A DNA stretch of 64,000 nt from Actinomadura opuntiae. Its GTDB lineage: Bacteria > Actinomycetota > Actinomycetes > Streptosporangiales > Streptosporangiaceae. Within the stretch, counting starts at the first letter, position 1. The number at the start of each line of letters is the position of its first letter. The stretch is taken from positions 1 to 64,000 of the forward strand of contig NZ_JASNWF010000034.1 of assembly GCF_030283205.1 (NCBI RefSeq), written 5' to 3'. The translations under genes and the position numbers were made by a program. Of this stretch, positions 8,279-16,176 are shown in pieces. Under the pieces are notes generated by a model, which did not search any database, was not told where the DNA came from, and worked only from the letters and a program-made list of their open reading frames with translations.

Positions 8279-9559
8279 ATGAGTTCGAGTTTCCGGGCCC
8301 CCAAGGGGGTCAGTGAGTACGTTCCGCCGCGCGCGGACCTGTTCTACGCCATCCGCGAGGCGTTCGCCGACCAGGCGCGGCTGGCCGGTTACGGCTACCT
8401 GGAGCTGGCCGTCTTCGAGGACACGAACCTGTTCCGGCGGGGCGTCGGGGAGTCCACCGACGTGGTGTCCAAGGAGATGTACACCTTCGAGGACCGCGGC
8501 GGCCGGTCGCTGACGCTGCGGCCGGAGTTCACCGCGTCGGTGCTGCGGGCCGTCCTGGAGAACAACCTGCACAAGGGCGCGCTGCCGGTGAAGGTGTGGA
8601 CGTCCGGGCCCGCGTTCCGCGCCGAGCGCCCGCAGCAGGGCCGGTACCGGCAGTTCTACCAGCTCGACCTGGAGGCGATCGGCAGCGAGGACCCGCAGGT
8701 CGACGCCGAGACGATCGCGATCGCCGCGAACTGGTACCGCTCGCTCGGCCTGACGCAGGTGCGGCTGCTGCTGAACTCGCTGGGCTGCAAGGAGTGCCGT
8801 CCCGCCTACCGGGCCCTGCTCCAGGACTTCCTGCGCCGGCTCGACCTGGACGACGACACCCGCGCCCGCGTCGAGATCAACCCGCTGCGCGTCCTGGACG
8901 ACAAGCGCCCGCAGGTGAGGGCGCAGCTCGCGGACGCCCCGCTGATGGCCGACCACCTGTGCCCGGACTGCAAGGCCTACCACGACCGGGTCCGGGAGCT
9001 GCTGTCCGACCTCGGCATCGCCTGGGAGGACACCCCCACCCTCGTCCGCGGCCTGGACTACTACACCCGCACCACCTACGAGTTCGACCACCCGCTGCTC
9101 GGCGCGCAGTCCGGCATCGGCGGCGGCGGGCGCTACGACGGCCTGTCGGAGGACATCGGCGGCCCGCCGCTGCCCGGCATCGGGTTCGGCCTCGGCCTGG
9201 ACCGCACGATCCTGGCGCTGGAGGCCGAGTCGGCGCAGGGCGAGGGCGTGGCGTTCGCCGCCAAGCCGCGCTGCGAGGTGTTCGGGGTCGCGCTCGGCGA
9301 CGCCGCCGAGCGCCGGCTGTTCGCCCTGGTCGCCGACCTGCGCCGGGCCGGGATCGCCGCCGACATGGCCTTCGGCGGCAAGAGGCTGAAGGGCGCCATG
9401 AAGGACGCCGACCGGTCGGGCGCCCGGTACGCCGTGATCCTCGGTGAGCGAGATATCGCCGGCGGCGTCGCCCAGGTCAAGGATCTGGCCGAGGGCGAGC
9501 AGACCGCCGTCCCGCTCACCGAGCTCACCACGACGTTGAAGGAAAGGCTTCAGAAATGA
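8279..9559 (+). CDS. hisS: histidyl-tRNA synthetase
   Basis: Class II synthetase that charges tRNA-His. The 426-residue product has the class II motif 2 region FRAERPQQGRYRQFYQ (about residues 115-130), the histidine A motif LVRGLDYYTRTTYEF, motif 3 GIGFGLGLDRTIL, and the C-terminal anticodon-binding domain (about 335-426). Length is normal. It follows the MBL hydrolase closely, and its TGA overlaps the aspS ATG (ATGA), so the two synthetases are translated from one message. Confidence 0.97.
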   Translation: MSSSFRAPKGVSEYVPPRADLFYAIREAFADQARLAGYGYLELAVFEDTNLFRRGVGESTDVVSKEMYTFEDRGGRSLTLRPEFTASVLRAVLENNLHKGALPVKVWTSGPAFRAERPQQGRYRQFYQLDLEAIGSEDPQVDAETIAIAANWYRSLGLTQVRLLLNSLGCKECRPAYRALLQDFLRRLDLDDDTRARVEINPLRVLDDKRPQVRAQLADAPLMADHLCPDCKAYHDRVRELLSDLGIAWEDTPTLVRGLDYYTRTTYEFDHPLLGAQSGIGGGGRYDGLSEDIGGPPLPGIGFGLGLDRTILALEAESAQGEGVAFAAKPRCEVFGVALGDAAERRLFALVADLRRAGIAADMAFGGKRLKGAMKDADRSGARYAVILGERDIAGGVAQVKDLAEGEQTAVPLTELTTTLKERLQK

Positions 9560-11316
9560 TCCGCACCCACGAGGCGGGCACGCTCCGCAAGGAGCACGCC
9601 GGGCAGCAGGTCACGCTGGCCGGCTGGGTCGGCCGCCGCCGCGACCACGGCGGCGTCACGTTCATCGACCTGCGCGACGCCTCCGGCACCGCGCAGGTCG
9701 TCTTCCGCGAGGACGAGGCGGCGCACGACCTGCGCTCGGAGTTCTGCGTGAAGGTCGTCGGCGAGGTCCGGGTCCGGCCCGCGGGCAACGAGAACCCCGA
9801 GCTGCCGACCGGCGACATCGAGGTCGCCGCCACCGACATCCAGGTGCTGTCGGAGTCGGCGCCGCTGCCGTTCCCGATCGAGGGCGACGTCAACGTCAAC
9901 GAGGAGATCCGGCTCAAGTACCGGTACCTCGACCTGCGCCGCGACGCCGTCGCGCAGGCGATGCGGATCCGCTCCGAGGCGTCGTTCCTCACGCACGAGG
10001 TCATGCGCGAGCACGGCTTCGTCAACGTCGAGACCCCGACGCTGACCCGCTCCACCCCCGAGGGCGCCCGCGACTTCCTGGTGCCCGTCCGGCTCAAGCC
10101 CGGCCACTGGTACGCGCTGCCGCAGTCGCCGCAGCTGTTCAAGCAGCTGCTCATGGTCGGCGGCCTGGAGCGCTACTACCAGATCGCCCGCTGCTACCGG
10201 GACGAGGACTTCCGCGCCGACCGGCAGCCGGAGTTCACCCAGATCGACATCGAGATGTCGTTCGTCGAGCAGGACGACGTCCTGCGGGTCGGCGAGGACC
10301 TCGTCGCGCGGCTGTGGAAGGAGATCGCCGGGTACGAGATCCCCCGGCCGATCCCCCACATCACCTACGCCGACGCGATGGCCCGGTACGGCTCCGACAA
10401 GCCCGACCTGCGGTTCGGCAACGAGCTGACCGACATGACCGAGTACTTCGCCGGAACGTCGTTCCGGGTGTTCCAGGCCCCCTACGTCGGCGCGGTCGTC
10501 ATGCCGGGCGGCGCGTCCCAGACCCGCAAGGAGCTGGACGGCTGGCAGGACTGGGCGAAGGCCCGCGGCGCCCGCGGCCTGGCCTACGTCCTCCTCCAGG
10601 AGGACGGTACGCTCGGCGGCCCCGTCGCCAAGAACCTCTCCGACACCGAGAAGGAGGGGCTCGCCGCGAAGACCGGCGCGTCCCCCGGTGACGCGATCTT
10701 CTTCGGCGCCGGCAAGCGGCACGCCACCCAGGAGCTGCTCGGCGCGGCCCGCCTGGAGATCGGTCGCCGCCGCGGCCTGATCGACGAGTCGGCGTGGAAC
10801 TTCGTCTGGGTCGTCGACGCGCCGATCTTCGAGCCGGTGGAGAACGACAAGGGCGAGCAGATCGGCTGGACGTCGGTGCACCACCCGTTCACCGCGCCGA
10901 AGCCGCAGTTCGCCGACACCTTCCACGAGGACCCGGGCTCCGCGCTCGCCGACGCCTACGACCTCGTCCTGAACGGCAACGAGATCGGCGGCGGCTCCAT
11001 CCGTATCCACCGCGCCGAGATGCAGCAGCGCGTGTTCGACGTGCTCGGGCTGTCGAAGGAGGAGGCCGAGTCGCAGTTCGGCTTCCTGCTGGAGGCGTTC
11101 AAGTTCGGCCCGCCGCCGCACGGCGGCATCGCGTTCGGCTGGGACCGCACCGTCATGCTGCTGGCCGGCGGGGCGACCATCCGCGACGTCATCGCGTTCC
11201 CGAAGGCCGCGTCGGGCCTGGACCCGCTGACCGCGGCGCCCACCACGATCACTCCGGCGCAGCGCAAGGAGGCGGGCGTCGACGTCATCCCGGAGGACGC
11301 CCCCGCCGAAGGCTGA
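9556..11316 (+). CDS. aspS: aspartyl-tRNA synthetase (probably non-discriminating)
   Basis: The 586-residue product has the N-terminal OB anticodon-binding domain, class II motif 2 IARCYRDEDFRADRQPEF, the bacterial GAD insertion (about 290-420), and motif 3 GIAFGWDRTVMLL. The OB domain has RRDHGGV; a His at this place is reported for enzymes that also charge tRNA-Asn, as expected for actinobacteria that lack asnS and use GatCAB. That specificity is inference. ATGA overlap with hisS; a strong terminator follows at 11331-11366. Confidence 0.96.
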   Translation: MIRTHEAGTLRKEHAGQQVTLAGWVGRRRDHGGVTFIDLRDASGTAQVVFREDEAAHDLRSEFCVKVVGEVRVRPAGNENPELPTGDIEVAATDIQVLSESAPLPFPIEGDVNVNEEIRLKYRYLDLRRDAVAQAMRIRSEASFLTHEVMREHGFVNVETPTLTRSTPEGARDFLVPVRLKPGHWYALPQSPQLFKQLLMVGGLERYYQIARCYRDEDFRADRQPEFTQIDIEMSFVEQDDVLRVGEDLVARLWKEIAGYEIPRPIPHITYADAMARYGSDKPDLRFGNELTDMTEYFAGTSFRVFQAPYVGAVVMPGGASQTRKELDGWQDWAKARGARGLAYVLLQEDGTLGGPVAKNLSDTEKEGLAAKTGASPGDAIFFGAGKRHATQELLGAARLEIGRRRGLIDESAWNFVWVVDAPIFEPVENDKGEQIGWTSVHHPFTAPKPQFADTFHEDPGSALADAYDLVLNGNEIGGGSIRIHRAEMQQRVFDVLGLSKEEAESQFGFLLEAFKFGPPPHGGIAFGWDRTVMLLAGGATIRDVIAFPKAASGLDPLTAAPTTITPAQRKEAGVDVIPEDAPAEG

Positions 11317-11330
11317 CCCGCGAACGCCGG

Positions 11331-11366
11331 AAGGGCGGCCACCGCGATCATGCGGTGGCCGCCCTT
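11331..11366 (+). terminator. hairpin terminator after aspS
   Basis: AAGGGCGGCCACCGC (11331-11345) pairs perfectly with 11352-11366 across the 6-base loop GATCAT, followed by TTCC. The 15-bp stem begins 14 bases after the aspS stop and lies in the convergent gap before relA. Confidence 0.8.
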
Positions 11367-11444
11367 TCCGCTGCTCAGCGAGTGTCGCCGCCCGCCCTCG
11401 AACCGCGGCTCCGTCGCGAAGACGCCGTGCTCACGGCGAACGCA

Positions 11445-11461
11445 GCGGAGCGCCAGCGGAG
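11445..11461. repeat. second copy of the hairpin-loop repeat word
   Basis: The 17-base word GCGGAGCGCCAGCGGAG is identical to the loop of hairpin H2 at 5161-5177. Here it is flanked by short complementary arms (GGCGA and TCGCC) and lies between convergent aspS and relA, the same kind of place as the 5-kb array. Confidence 0.6.
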
Positions 11462-11480
11462 CGGAGGTCGCCCTCGTCCG

Positions 11481-14270
11481 TCAGCGGGTGGCGCCGCTGG
11501 TGACGCGGTAGACGTCGTAGACGCCGTCGATGGTGCGGACGGCCTTGAGGACGTGGCCGAGGTGCTTCGGGTCGCCCATCTCGAAGGTGAAGCGGGAGAC
11601 GGCGACGCGGTCGCGGGTGGTGGTGACGGACGCCGACAGGATGTTGACGTGCTGGTCGGACAGCACCCGCGTCACGTCCGAAAGCAGGCGGGGCCGGTCG
11701 AGGGCCTCGACCTGGATCGCGACGAGGAACACCGAGTCCTCGCCCGGGGACCACTTGACGTCGATCAGGCGGTCGGGCTGGGTCTTCAGGCTGGCGACGT
11801 TGGCGCAGTCGGCGCGGTGGACGGAGACGCCGTGGCCGCGGGTGACGAAGCCGACGATGTCGTCGCCGGGCACCGGGGTGCAGCAGCGCGAGAGGCGGAC
11901 CCACACGTCGGGGTCGTCGGCGACGACGACGCCGGGGTCGCCGGCGGGGCGGCTGCGCTTGCGGCGGGTCGGCAGTGCGATCTCGGCGAGGTCCTCCTCG
12001 GCGCTCTCCACGCCGCCGAGGGCGTCGACGAGGCGCTGCACGACGGTCTGCGCGGACACGTGCCCCTCGCCGACCGCCGCGTACAGCGACGACACGTCGG
12101 TGTAGCGCATGTCGCGGGCGAGGGCGAGCAGCGCCTCCCCCGACATCATCCGCTGCAGCGGCATGTTCTGCTTGCGCATCGCGCGGGCGATCGACTCCTT
12201 GCCGGACTCGATCGCGGTGTCCCGGCGCTCCTTGGAGAACCAGTGCTTGATCTTGTTGCGGGCGCGGGCGCTCTTGACGAAGCCGAGCCAGTCGCGGCTC
12301 GGGCCGGCGTCCTGCGACTTGGAGGTGAACACCTCGACGGTGTCGCCGTTGTCGAGGGTGGACTCGAGGGGGACGAGGCGGCCGTTCACGCGGGCGCCGA
12401 TACATCGGTGCCCGACCTCGGTGTGGATCGCGTACGCGAAGTCGACGGGCGTGGCGCCCTGCGGCAGCGCGATGACGTCGCCCTTCGGGGTAAAGACGAA
12501 CACCTCCGAGACCGACAGGTCGAAGCGCAGCGACTCCAGGAACTCGGCCGGGTCGGCGGTTTCCTTCTGCCAGTCGAGGAGCTGGCGGAGCCACTGCATG
12601 TCGCCGGCCTTGCGGCCGCCGACCGTCTCCTCCTTGTACTTCCAGTGCGCGGCGACGCCGTACTCGGCGCGGCGGTGCATGCCCCAGGTGCGGATCTGCA
12701 GCTCGACGGGCTTGCCCTCCGGGCCGATCACCGTCGTGTGCAGCGACTGGTACATGTTGAACTTCGGCATCGCGATGTAGTCCTTGAACCGGCCGGGGAC
12801 CGGGTTCCATCGCGCGTGGATCGAGCCGAGCGCGGCGTAGCAGTCGCGGACGCTGTCGACCAGGACCCGGATGCCGACCAGGTCGTAGATGTCGTCGAAG
12901 CTGACGTCGCGGGCGATCATCTTCTGGTAGATCGAGTAGTAGTGCTTCGGCCGGCCCGTCACGGTGGCCTTGATCCGGGCCTCGCGCAGGTCGGTGGATA
13001 CGTTCTCGATCACTTCCTGCAGGTAGACGTCGCGGCGCGGGGCGCGCTCGGACACCAGCCGGGCGATCTCGTCGAACCGCTTGGGGTACATCGTGGCGAA
13101 CGCGAGGTCCTCCAGCTCCCACTTCAGCGTGTTCATCCCGAGGCGGTGCGCGAGCGGCGCGAACACCTCCAGGGTCTCGCGGGCCTTCTTCTCCTGCTTG
13201 TGCCGCGGCATGTAGCGCAGCGTGCGCATGTTGTGCAGCCGGTCGCCGAGCTTGATCACCAGGACGCGGATGTCGCGGGACATCGCCACGACCATCTTGC
13301 GGACGGTCTCGGCCTCCGCGGCCTCGCCGTACTTGACCTTGTCGAGCTTGGTGACGCCGTCGACGAGCGCGGCGATCTCGTCGCCGAAGTCGGCGCGCAG
13401 CTCGTCGAGGGCGTACTCGGTGTCCTCGACCGTGTCGTGCAGCAGCGCCGCGCACAGCGTCTCGGTGTTCATGCCGAGCTCGGCGAGGATGGTCGCGACG
13501 GCGAGCGGGTGCGTGATGTACGGGTCGCCGCTCTTGCGCTTCTGGTCGCGGTGGTAGTGCGCCGCGACGTCGTAGGCGCGCTCGATCAGCCGCAGGTCCG
13601 CCTTGGGGTGGGTGTTGCGGACCGTCTTGATGAGTGGTTCGAGTACCGGGTTCATAGTGGGGCCCCGCTGGGCGCCCAACCTGGCGAGCCTACGGCGCAC
13701 CCGGGCGGCAGACGGTGGGATCGCGGCCGGCGTCGGCCTGGTCTGGGCATCGGAGGGGGTGGCTCCCGGTCCGGCGGGCGGCTGCGGTGTGGCGGGCCCC
13801 CCGACGGGGCGGGCCTTCCCGTCCGGCGCGTCGGCCGCTCCGCCGCCGGTGGGCGCGGTGGCCTGCGGCTTCTCGCCGGAGGTCCGCGAGGCGGACGGTT
13901 CGGCGGCGGACTGTTTCGCGGTGGACGGTTTCGCTGCGGGCGGCTCGGCCACCGGCGGTTTCCCGGCGGCGGGTTCCGTTGCCGGGGCTTCCTCGGCGGA
14001 CGGTTCTGTAACGGCGGGCTCCACCGCGGGTGCGTCCCCGACCGGCGGTTCCTGGGCGGGGGGTTCCTGGGCGGGCGCTACGTGGTCGGGGGGCTCCCCG
14101 GCGGTGGCGGGCGGACGGGCGGCGGGCCGGTCGGCGCGTCGCCGCGCGGCGGCGGGGGGGCCGGTCCGCTCGGCGGGCTCCGCGGCGGCGTCCCGCTCCC
14201 GGCGGGCGTCGTCCGCGGCGTCCGCTGCGGCGTCGGTCACCGCTCCGGTCGATGCCACCTCACCGCGCAC
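11481..14270 (-). CDS. relA: bifunctional (p)ppGpp synthetase/hydrolase with long disordered N-terminus
   Basis: Rel makes and degrades the stringent-response alarmone. After about 205 low-complexity Ala/Pro/Glu residues come the HD hydrolase domain (HTVEDT), the synthetase domain with GRPKHYYSIYQKM and RFKD (the RxKD signature of bifunctional enzymes), TGS (VFVFTPKGDVI), a zinc-finger-like CC...H...C region, and ACT. The GTG at 14270 has AGGAGG 4 bases upstream, while the internal ATG at 13655 (724-residue form) has no visible ribosome site. The tail contains repeated EPPAQEPP-like units. Convergent with aspS; apt lies upstream on the same strand. Confidence 0.95.
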   Translation of the reverse strand: MRGEVASTGAVTDAAADAADDARRERDAAAEPAERTGPPAAARRRADRPAARPPATAGEPPDHVAPAQEPPAQEPPVGDAPAVEPAVTEPSAEEAPATEPAAGKPPVAEPPAAKPSTAKQSAAEPSASRTSGEKPQATAPTGGGAADAPDGKARPVGGPATPQPPAGPGATPSDAQTRPTPAAIPPSAARVRRRLARLGAQRGPTMNPVLEPLIKTVRNTHPKADLRLIERAYDVAAHYHRDQKRKSGDPYITHPLAVATILAELGMNTETLCAALLHDTVEDTEYALDELRADFGDEIAALVDGVTKLDKVKYGEAAEAETVRKMVVAMSRDIRVLVIKLGDRLHNMRTLRYMPRHKQEKKARETLEVFAPLAHRLGMNTLKWELEDLAFATMYPKRFDEIARLVSERAPRRDVYLQEVIENVSTDLREARIKATVTGRPKHYYSIYQKMIARDVSFDDIYDLVGIRVLVDSVRDCYAALGSIHARWNPVPGRFKDYIAMPKFNMYQSLHTTVIGPEGKPVELQIRTWGMHRRAEYGVAAHWKYKEETVGGRKAGDMQWLRQLLDWQKETADPAEFLESLRFDLSVSEVFVFTPKGDVIALPQGATPVDFAYAIHTEVGHRCIGARVNGRLVPLESTLDNGDTVEVFTSKSQDAGPSRDWLGFVKSARARNKIKHWFSKERRDTAIESGKESIARAMRKQNMPLQRMMSGEALLALARDMRYTDVSSLYAAVGEGHVSAQTVVQRLVDALGGVESAEEDLAEIALPTRRKRSRPAGDPGVVVADDPDVWVRLSRCCTPVPGDDIVGFVTRGHGVSVHRADCANVASLKTQPDRLIDVKWSPGEDSVFLVAIQVEALDRPRLLSDVTRVLSDQHVNILSASVTTTRDRVAVSRFTFEMGDPKHLGHVLKAVRTIDGVYDVYRVTSGATR

Positions 14271-14366
14271 CCAGCCTCCTCAGCCCTCGCGGGCGTCGTC
14301 TCCGCGGGAACGCGCCCGTCCCCGGCGGACCCTGTTGGCGCCAGTGTATCCGCCGGTCATTTCGTC

Positions 14367-14891
14367 CTAGACCGTAACCAGGGAATGAACGTTCAGATTC
14401 CCCAGCTTGTCGCGTCCGTTCAGGAAGGACAGCTCCAGCAGCACCGACAGGCCGGCGACCTCGCCGCCACCGCGCCGGACGAGCTCGGCGGCGGCACGGG
14501 CCGTCCCGCCGGTGGCCAGCACGTCGTCGACGATCAGCACCCGGTCGCCGGGCTCGAAGGCGTCGACGTGGATCTCGATCGTCTCGGTCCCGTACTCGAG
14601 ATCATAGGTCTCCTCGTGCGTCCGCGAGGGCAGCTTCCCCTTTTTGCGGACCGGCACGAACCCCGCGCCGAAGTGGTAGGCGACCGGCGCGGCGAGGATG
14701 AACCCGCGCGCCTCGATCCCGACGATCTTGTCGATGGTGCCGCGCCCGTGGTGGTTGACGATCGCGTCGACGACCCCGGCGAACGCCACGTGGTCGGCCA
14801 GCAGCGGGGTGATGTCCTTGAACACCACGCCCGGCTTCGGATAGTCGTCCACGTCGCGGATCCGCTCCTGGATCAGCTTGCCGAGGTCCAC
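14367..14891 (-). CDS. apt: adenine phosphoribosyltransferase
   Basis: Salvage enzyme that makes AMP from adenine and PRPP. The 174-residue product has the PRPP loop VLIVDDVLATGGTA, the GIEARGF motif and the PDYPKPGV-type hood region (here DVDDYPKPGVVFKDITPLL). GTG 14891 has GGGAG 8 bases upstream and is preferred; GTG 14918 would add nine residues but has no ribosome site. The secF-apt-relA order is the standard actinobacterial arrangement, placing purine salvage beside alarmone metabolism. Confidence 0.95.
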   Translation of the reverse strand: MDLGKLIQERIRDVDDYPKPGVVFKDITPLLADHVAFAGVVDAIVNHHGRGTIDKIVGIEARGFILAAPVAYHFGAGFVPVRKKGKLPSRTHEETYDLEYGTETIEIHVDAFEPGDRVLIVDDVLATGGTARAAAELVRRGGGEVAGLSVLLELSFLNGRDKLGNLNVHSLVTV

Positions 14892-14936
14892 CGTTTCACT
14901 CCCTGTGACGAATCCCACGTACTGGTGCTCATAACC

Positions 14937-14988
14937 GGGCCGTGCCCGCGCCCGTCACCACCGTGGGTGACCGGCGCGGGCACGGCCC
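14937..14988 (-). terminator. 16-bp-stem hairpin between secF and apt
   Basis: GGGCCGTGCCCGCGCC (14937-14952) pairs perfectly with 14973-14988, and within the loop GTCACC pairs with GGTGAC (14954-14959, 14966-14971). No T-tract follows. It lies 9 bases beyond the secF stop and probably ends the yajC-secD-secF message. Confidence 0.8.
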
Positions 14989-14997
14989 GTCTGCGCT

Positions 14998-16173
14998 CTA
15001 CTTGCCGCCGCCGCGGCGCTGCTGGCGGCTGCCGCGCCGCGGTTGCTGCCGCGGCCCCGTCTGCACGACCTTGCGGACGCTCACGCCGGACGGCAGGTTC
15101 CCGGTGCCCGACGAGGCGTCGTCCGGCTCCGGATCGTCGTCCTTGCGGCCGGCCGGGGCGTCGCCGGGCGCCCCGGTGGCGGCCTTGACCTTGGCGTTGC
15201 GCACCTGCCGCTTGGCGCTCTGCTCGCGGCGGGCCATGTTCGCGCGGATCTGCTTGTACTTCGGCTCGCGCTCCTTGAGCTGCACCAGCAGCGGCGTCGC
15301 CACGCACAGCGAGGAGTACGTACCGATGATCATTCCGACGAACAGCGCGAGCGACAGGTCCTTCAGCGTGCCCGCGCCGAACAGCGTGGTGCCGATGAAC
15401 AGGATCGCGCCGACCGGCAGGATCGCGACCAGCGAGGTGTTCAGCGACCGGACCAGCGTGCTGCTCAGGGCCTGGTTCGCCGCCTCGCTGTAGGTCGTCC
15501 TGGAGGTCGGGCCGAGCGGCTTGGTGACCTCCTTGATCATGTCGAAGACGACCACCGCGTCGTACAGCGAGTACCCGAGGATCGTCAGGAAGCCCAGCAG
15601 CGTCGCGGGCGTGACCTCGAACCCGGACCAGGCGTACACGCCCGCGGTGATGATCAGGTCGTGCACGAGGGCGACCACCGCGGCCAGCGCCATCCGCCAC
15701 TCGAACGCCAGCGACAGGTAGCCGATGATCAGGATCATGAAGACGGCGAGCGCCTGCCACGCCTTCTTCTGGATCTCCCCGCCCCAGGAGGCACCGACCA
15801 CCTGGGTGCTGACCTTGCTGGCCGGGACCTTCAGCTCCTTGGTGATGGTCGACTTGACCTGGGTGACCTGCTCGGACGACAGGCTCTGGGTGGTGACCCG
15901 CCAGTCCTCGCCGGCCTTCTGCACGATCGGGTCGTGCGCGCCGCCGTCGACCGCGGCGCCGCGGACCTGCTCGATCGAGGAGCTCGACGCCTTGAAGGTG
16001 AAGACCGACCCGCCCTTGAACTCCACGCCGAAGTTGAGGCCCTGGATCAGCAGCCCGGCGATCGACAGGATCAGCAGCGCCCCGGACAGCGAGTACCAGA
16101 TCTTCGGCTTGCCGACGATGTCGGCGCTGATCTCACCCCGGTAGATCCGGGAGATGACCGCGCGCAGCCCCAT
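14998..16173 (-). CDS. secF: protein translocase subunit SecF
   Basis: SecF works with SecD as a proton-driven chaperone that pulls exported proteins through SecYEG. The 391-residue product has a first membrane helix near residues 29-48, an extracytoplasmic domain (about 55-155), then five helices with LGYSLYDAVVVFDMIKE (the SecF charged helix 4 motif) and TLFGAGTLKDLSLAL. The C-terminal 80 residues are a basic, disordered cytoplasmic tail. It follows secD after 3 bases. An actinobacterial-type tail longer than in E. coli is normal for the group. Confidence 0.95.
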   Translation of the reverse strand: MGLRAVISRIYRGEISADIVGKPKIWYSLSGALLILSIAGLLIQGLNFGVEFKGGSVFTFKASSSSIEQVRGAAVDGGAHDPIVQKAGEDWRVTTQSLSSEQVTQVKSTITKELKVPASKVSTQVVGASWGGEIQKKAWQALAVFMILIIGYLSLAFEWRMALAAVVALVHDLIITAGVYAWSGFEVTPATLLGFLTILGYSLYDAVVVFDMIKEVTKPLGPTSRTTYSEAANQALSSTLVRSLNTSLVAILPVGAILFIGTTLFGAGTLKDLSLALFVGMIIGTYSSLCVATPLLVQLKEREPKYKQIRANMARREQSAKRQVRNAKVKAATGAPGDAPAGRKDDDPEPDDASSGTGNLPSGVSVRKVVQTGPRQQPRRGSRQQRRGGGK

Positions 16174-16176
16174 GGC

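Noticed and set aside
10794..15188. 1464-codon open frame on the plus strand across aspS, relA and apt
   Set aside because: It runs antisense or out of frame to three clearly conserved genes and its product is low-complexity Arg/Ala/Gly/Asp/Val. Long mirror frames are expected in DNA of this GC content.
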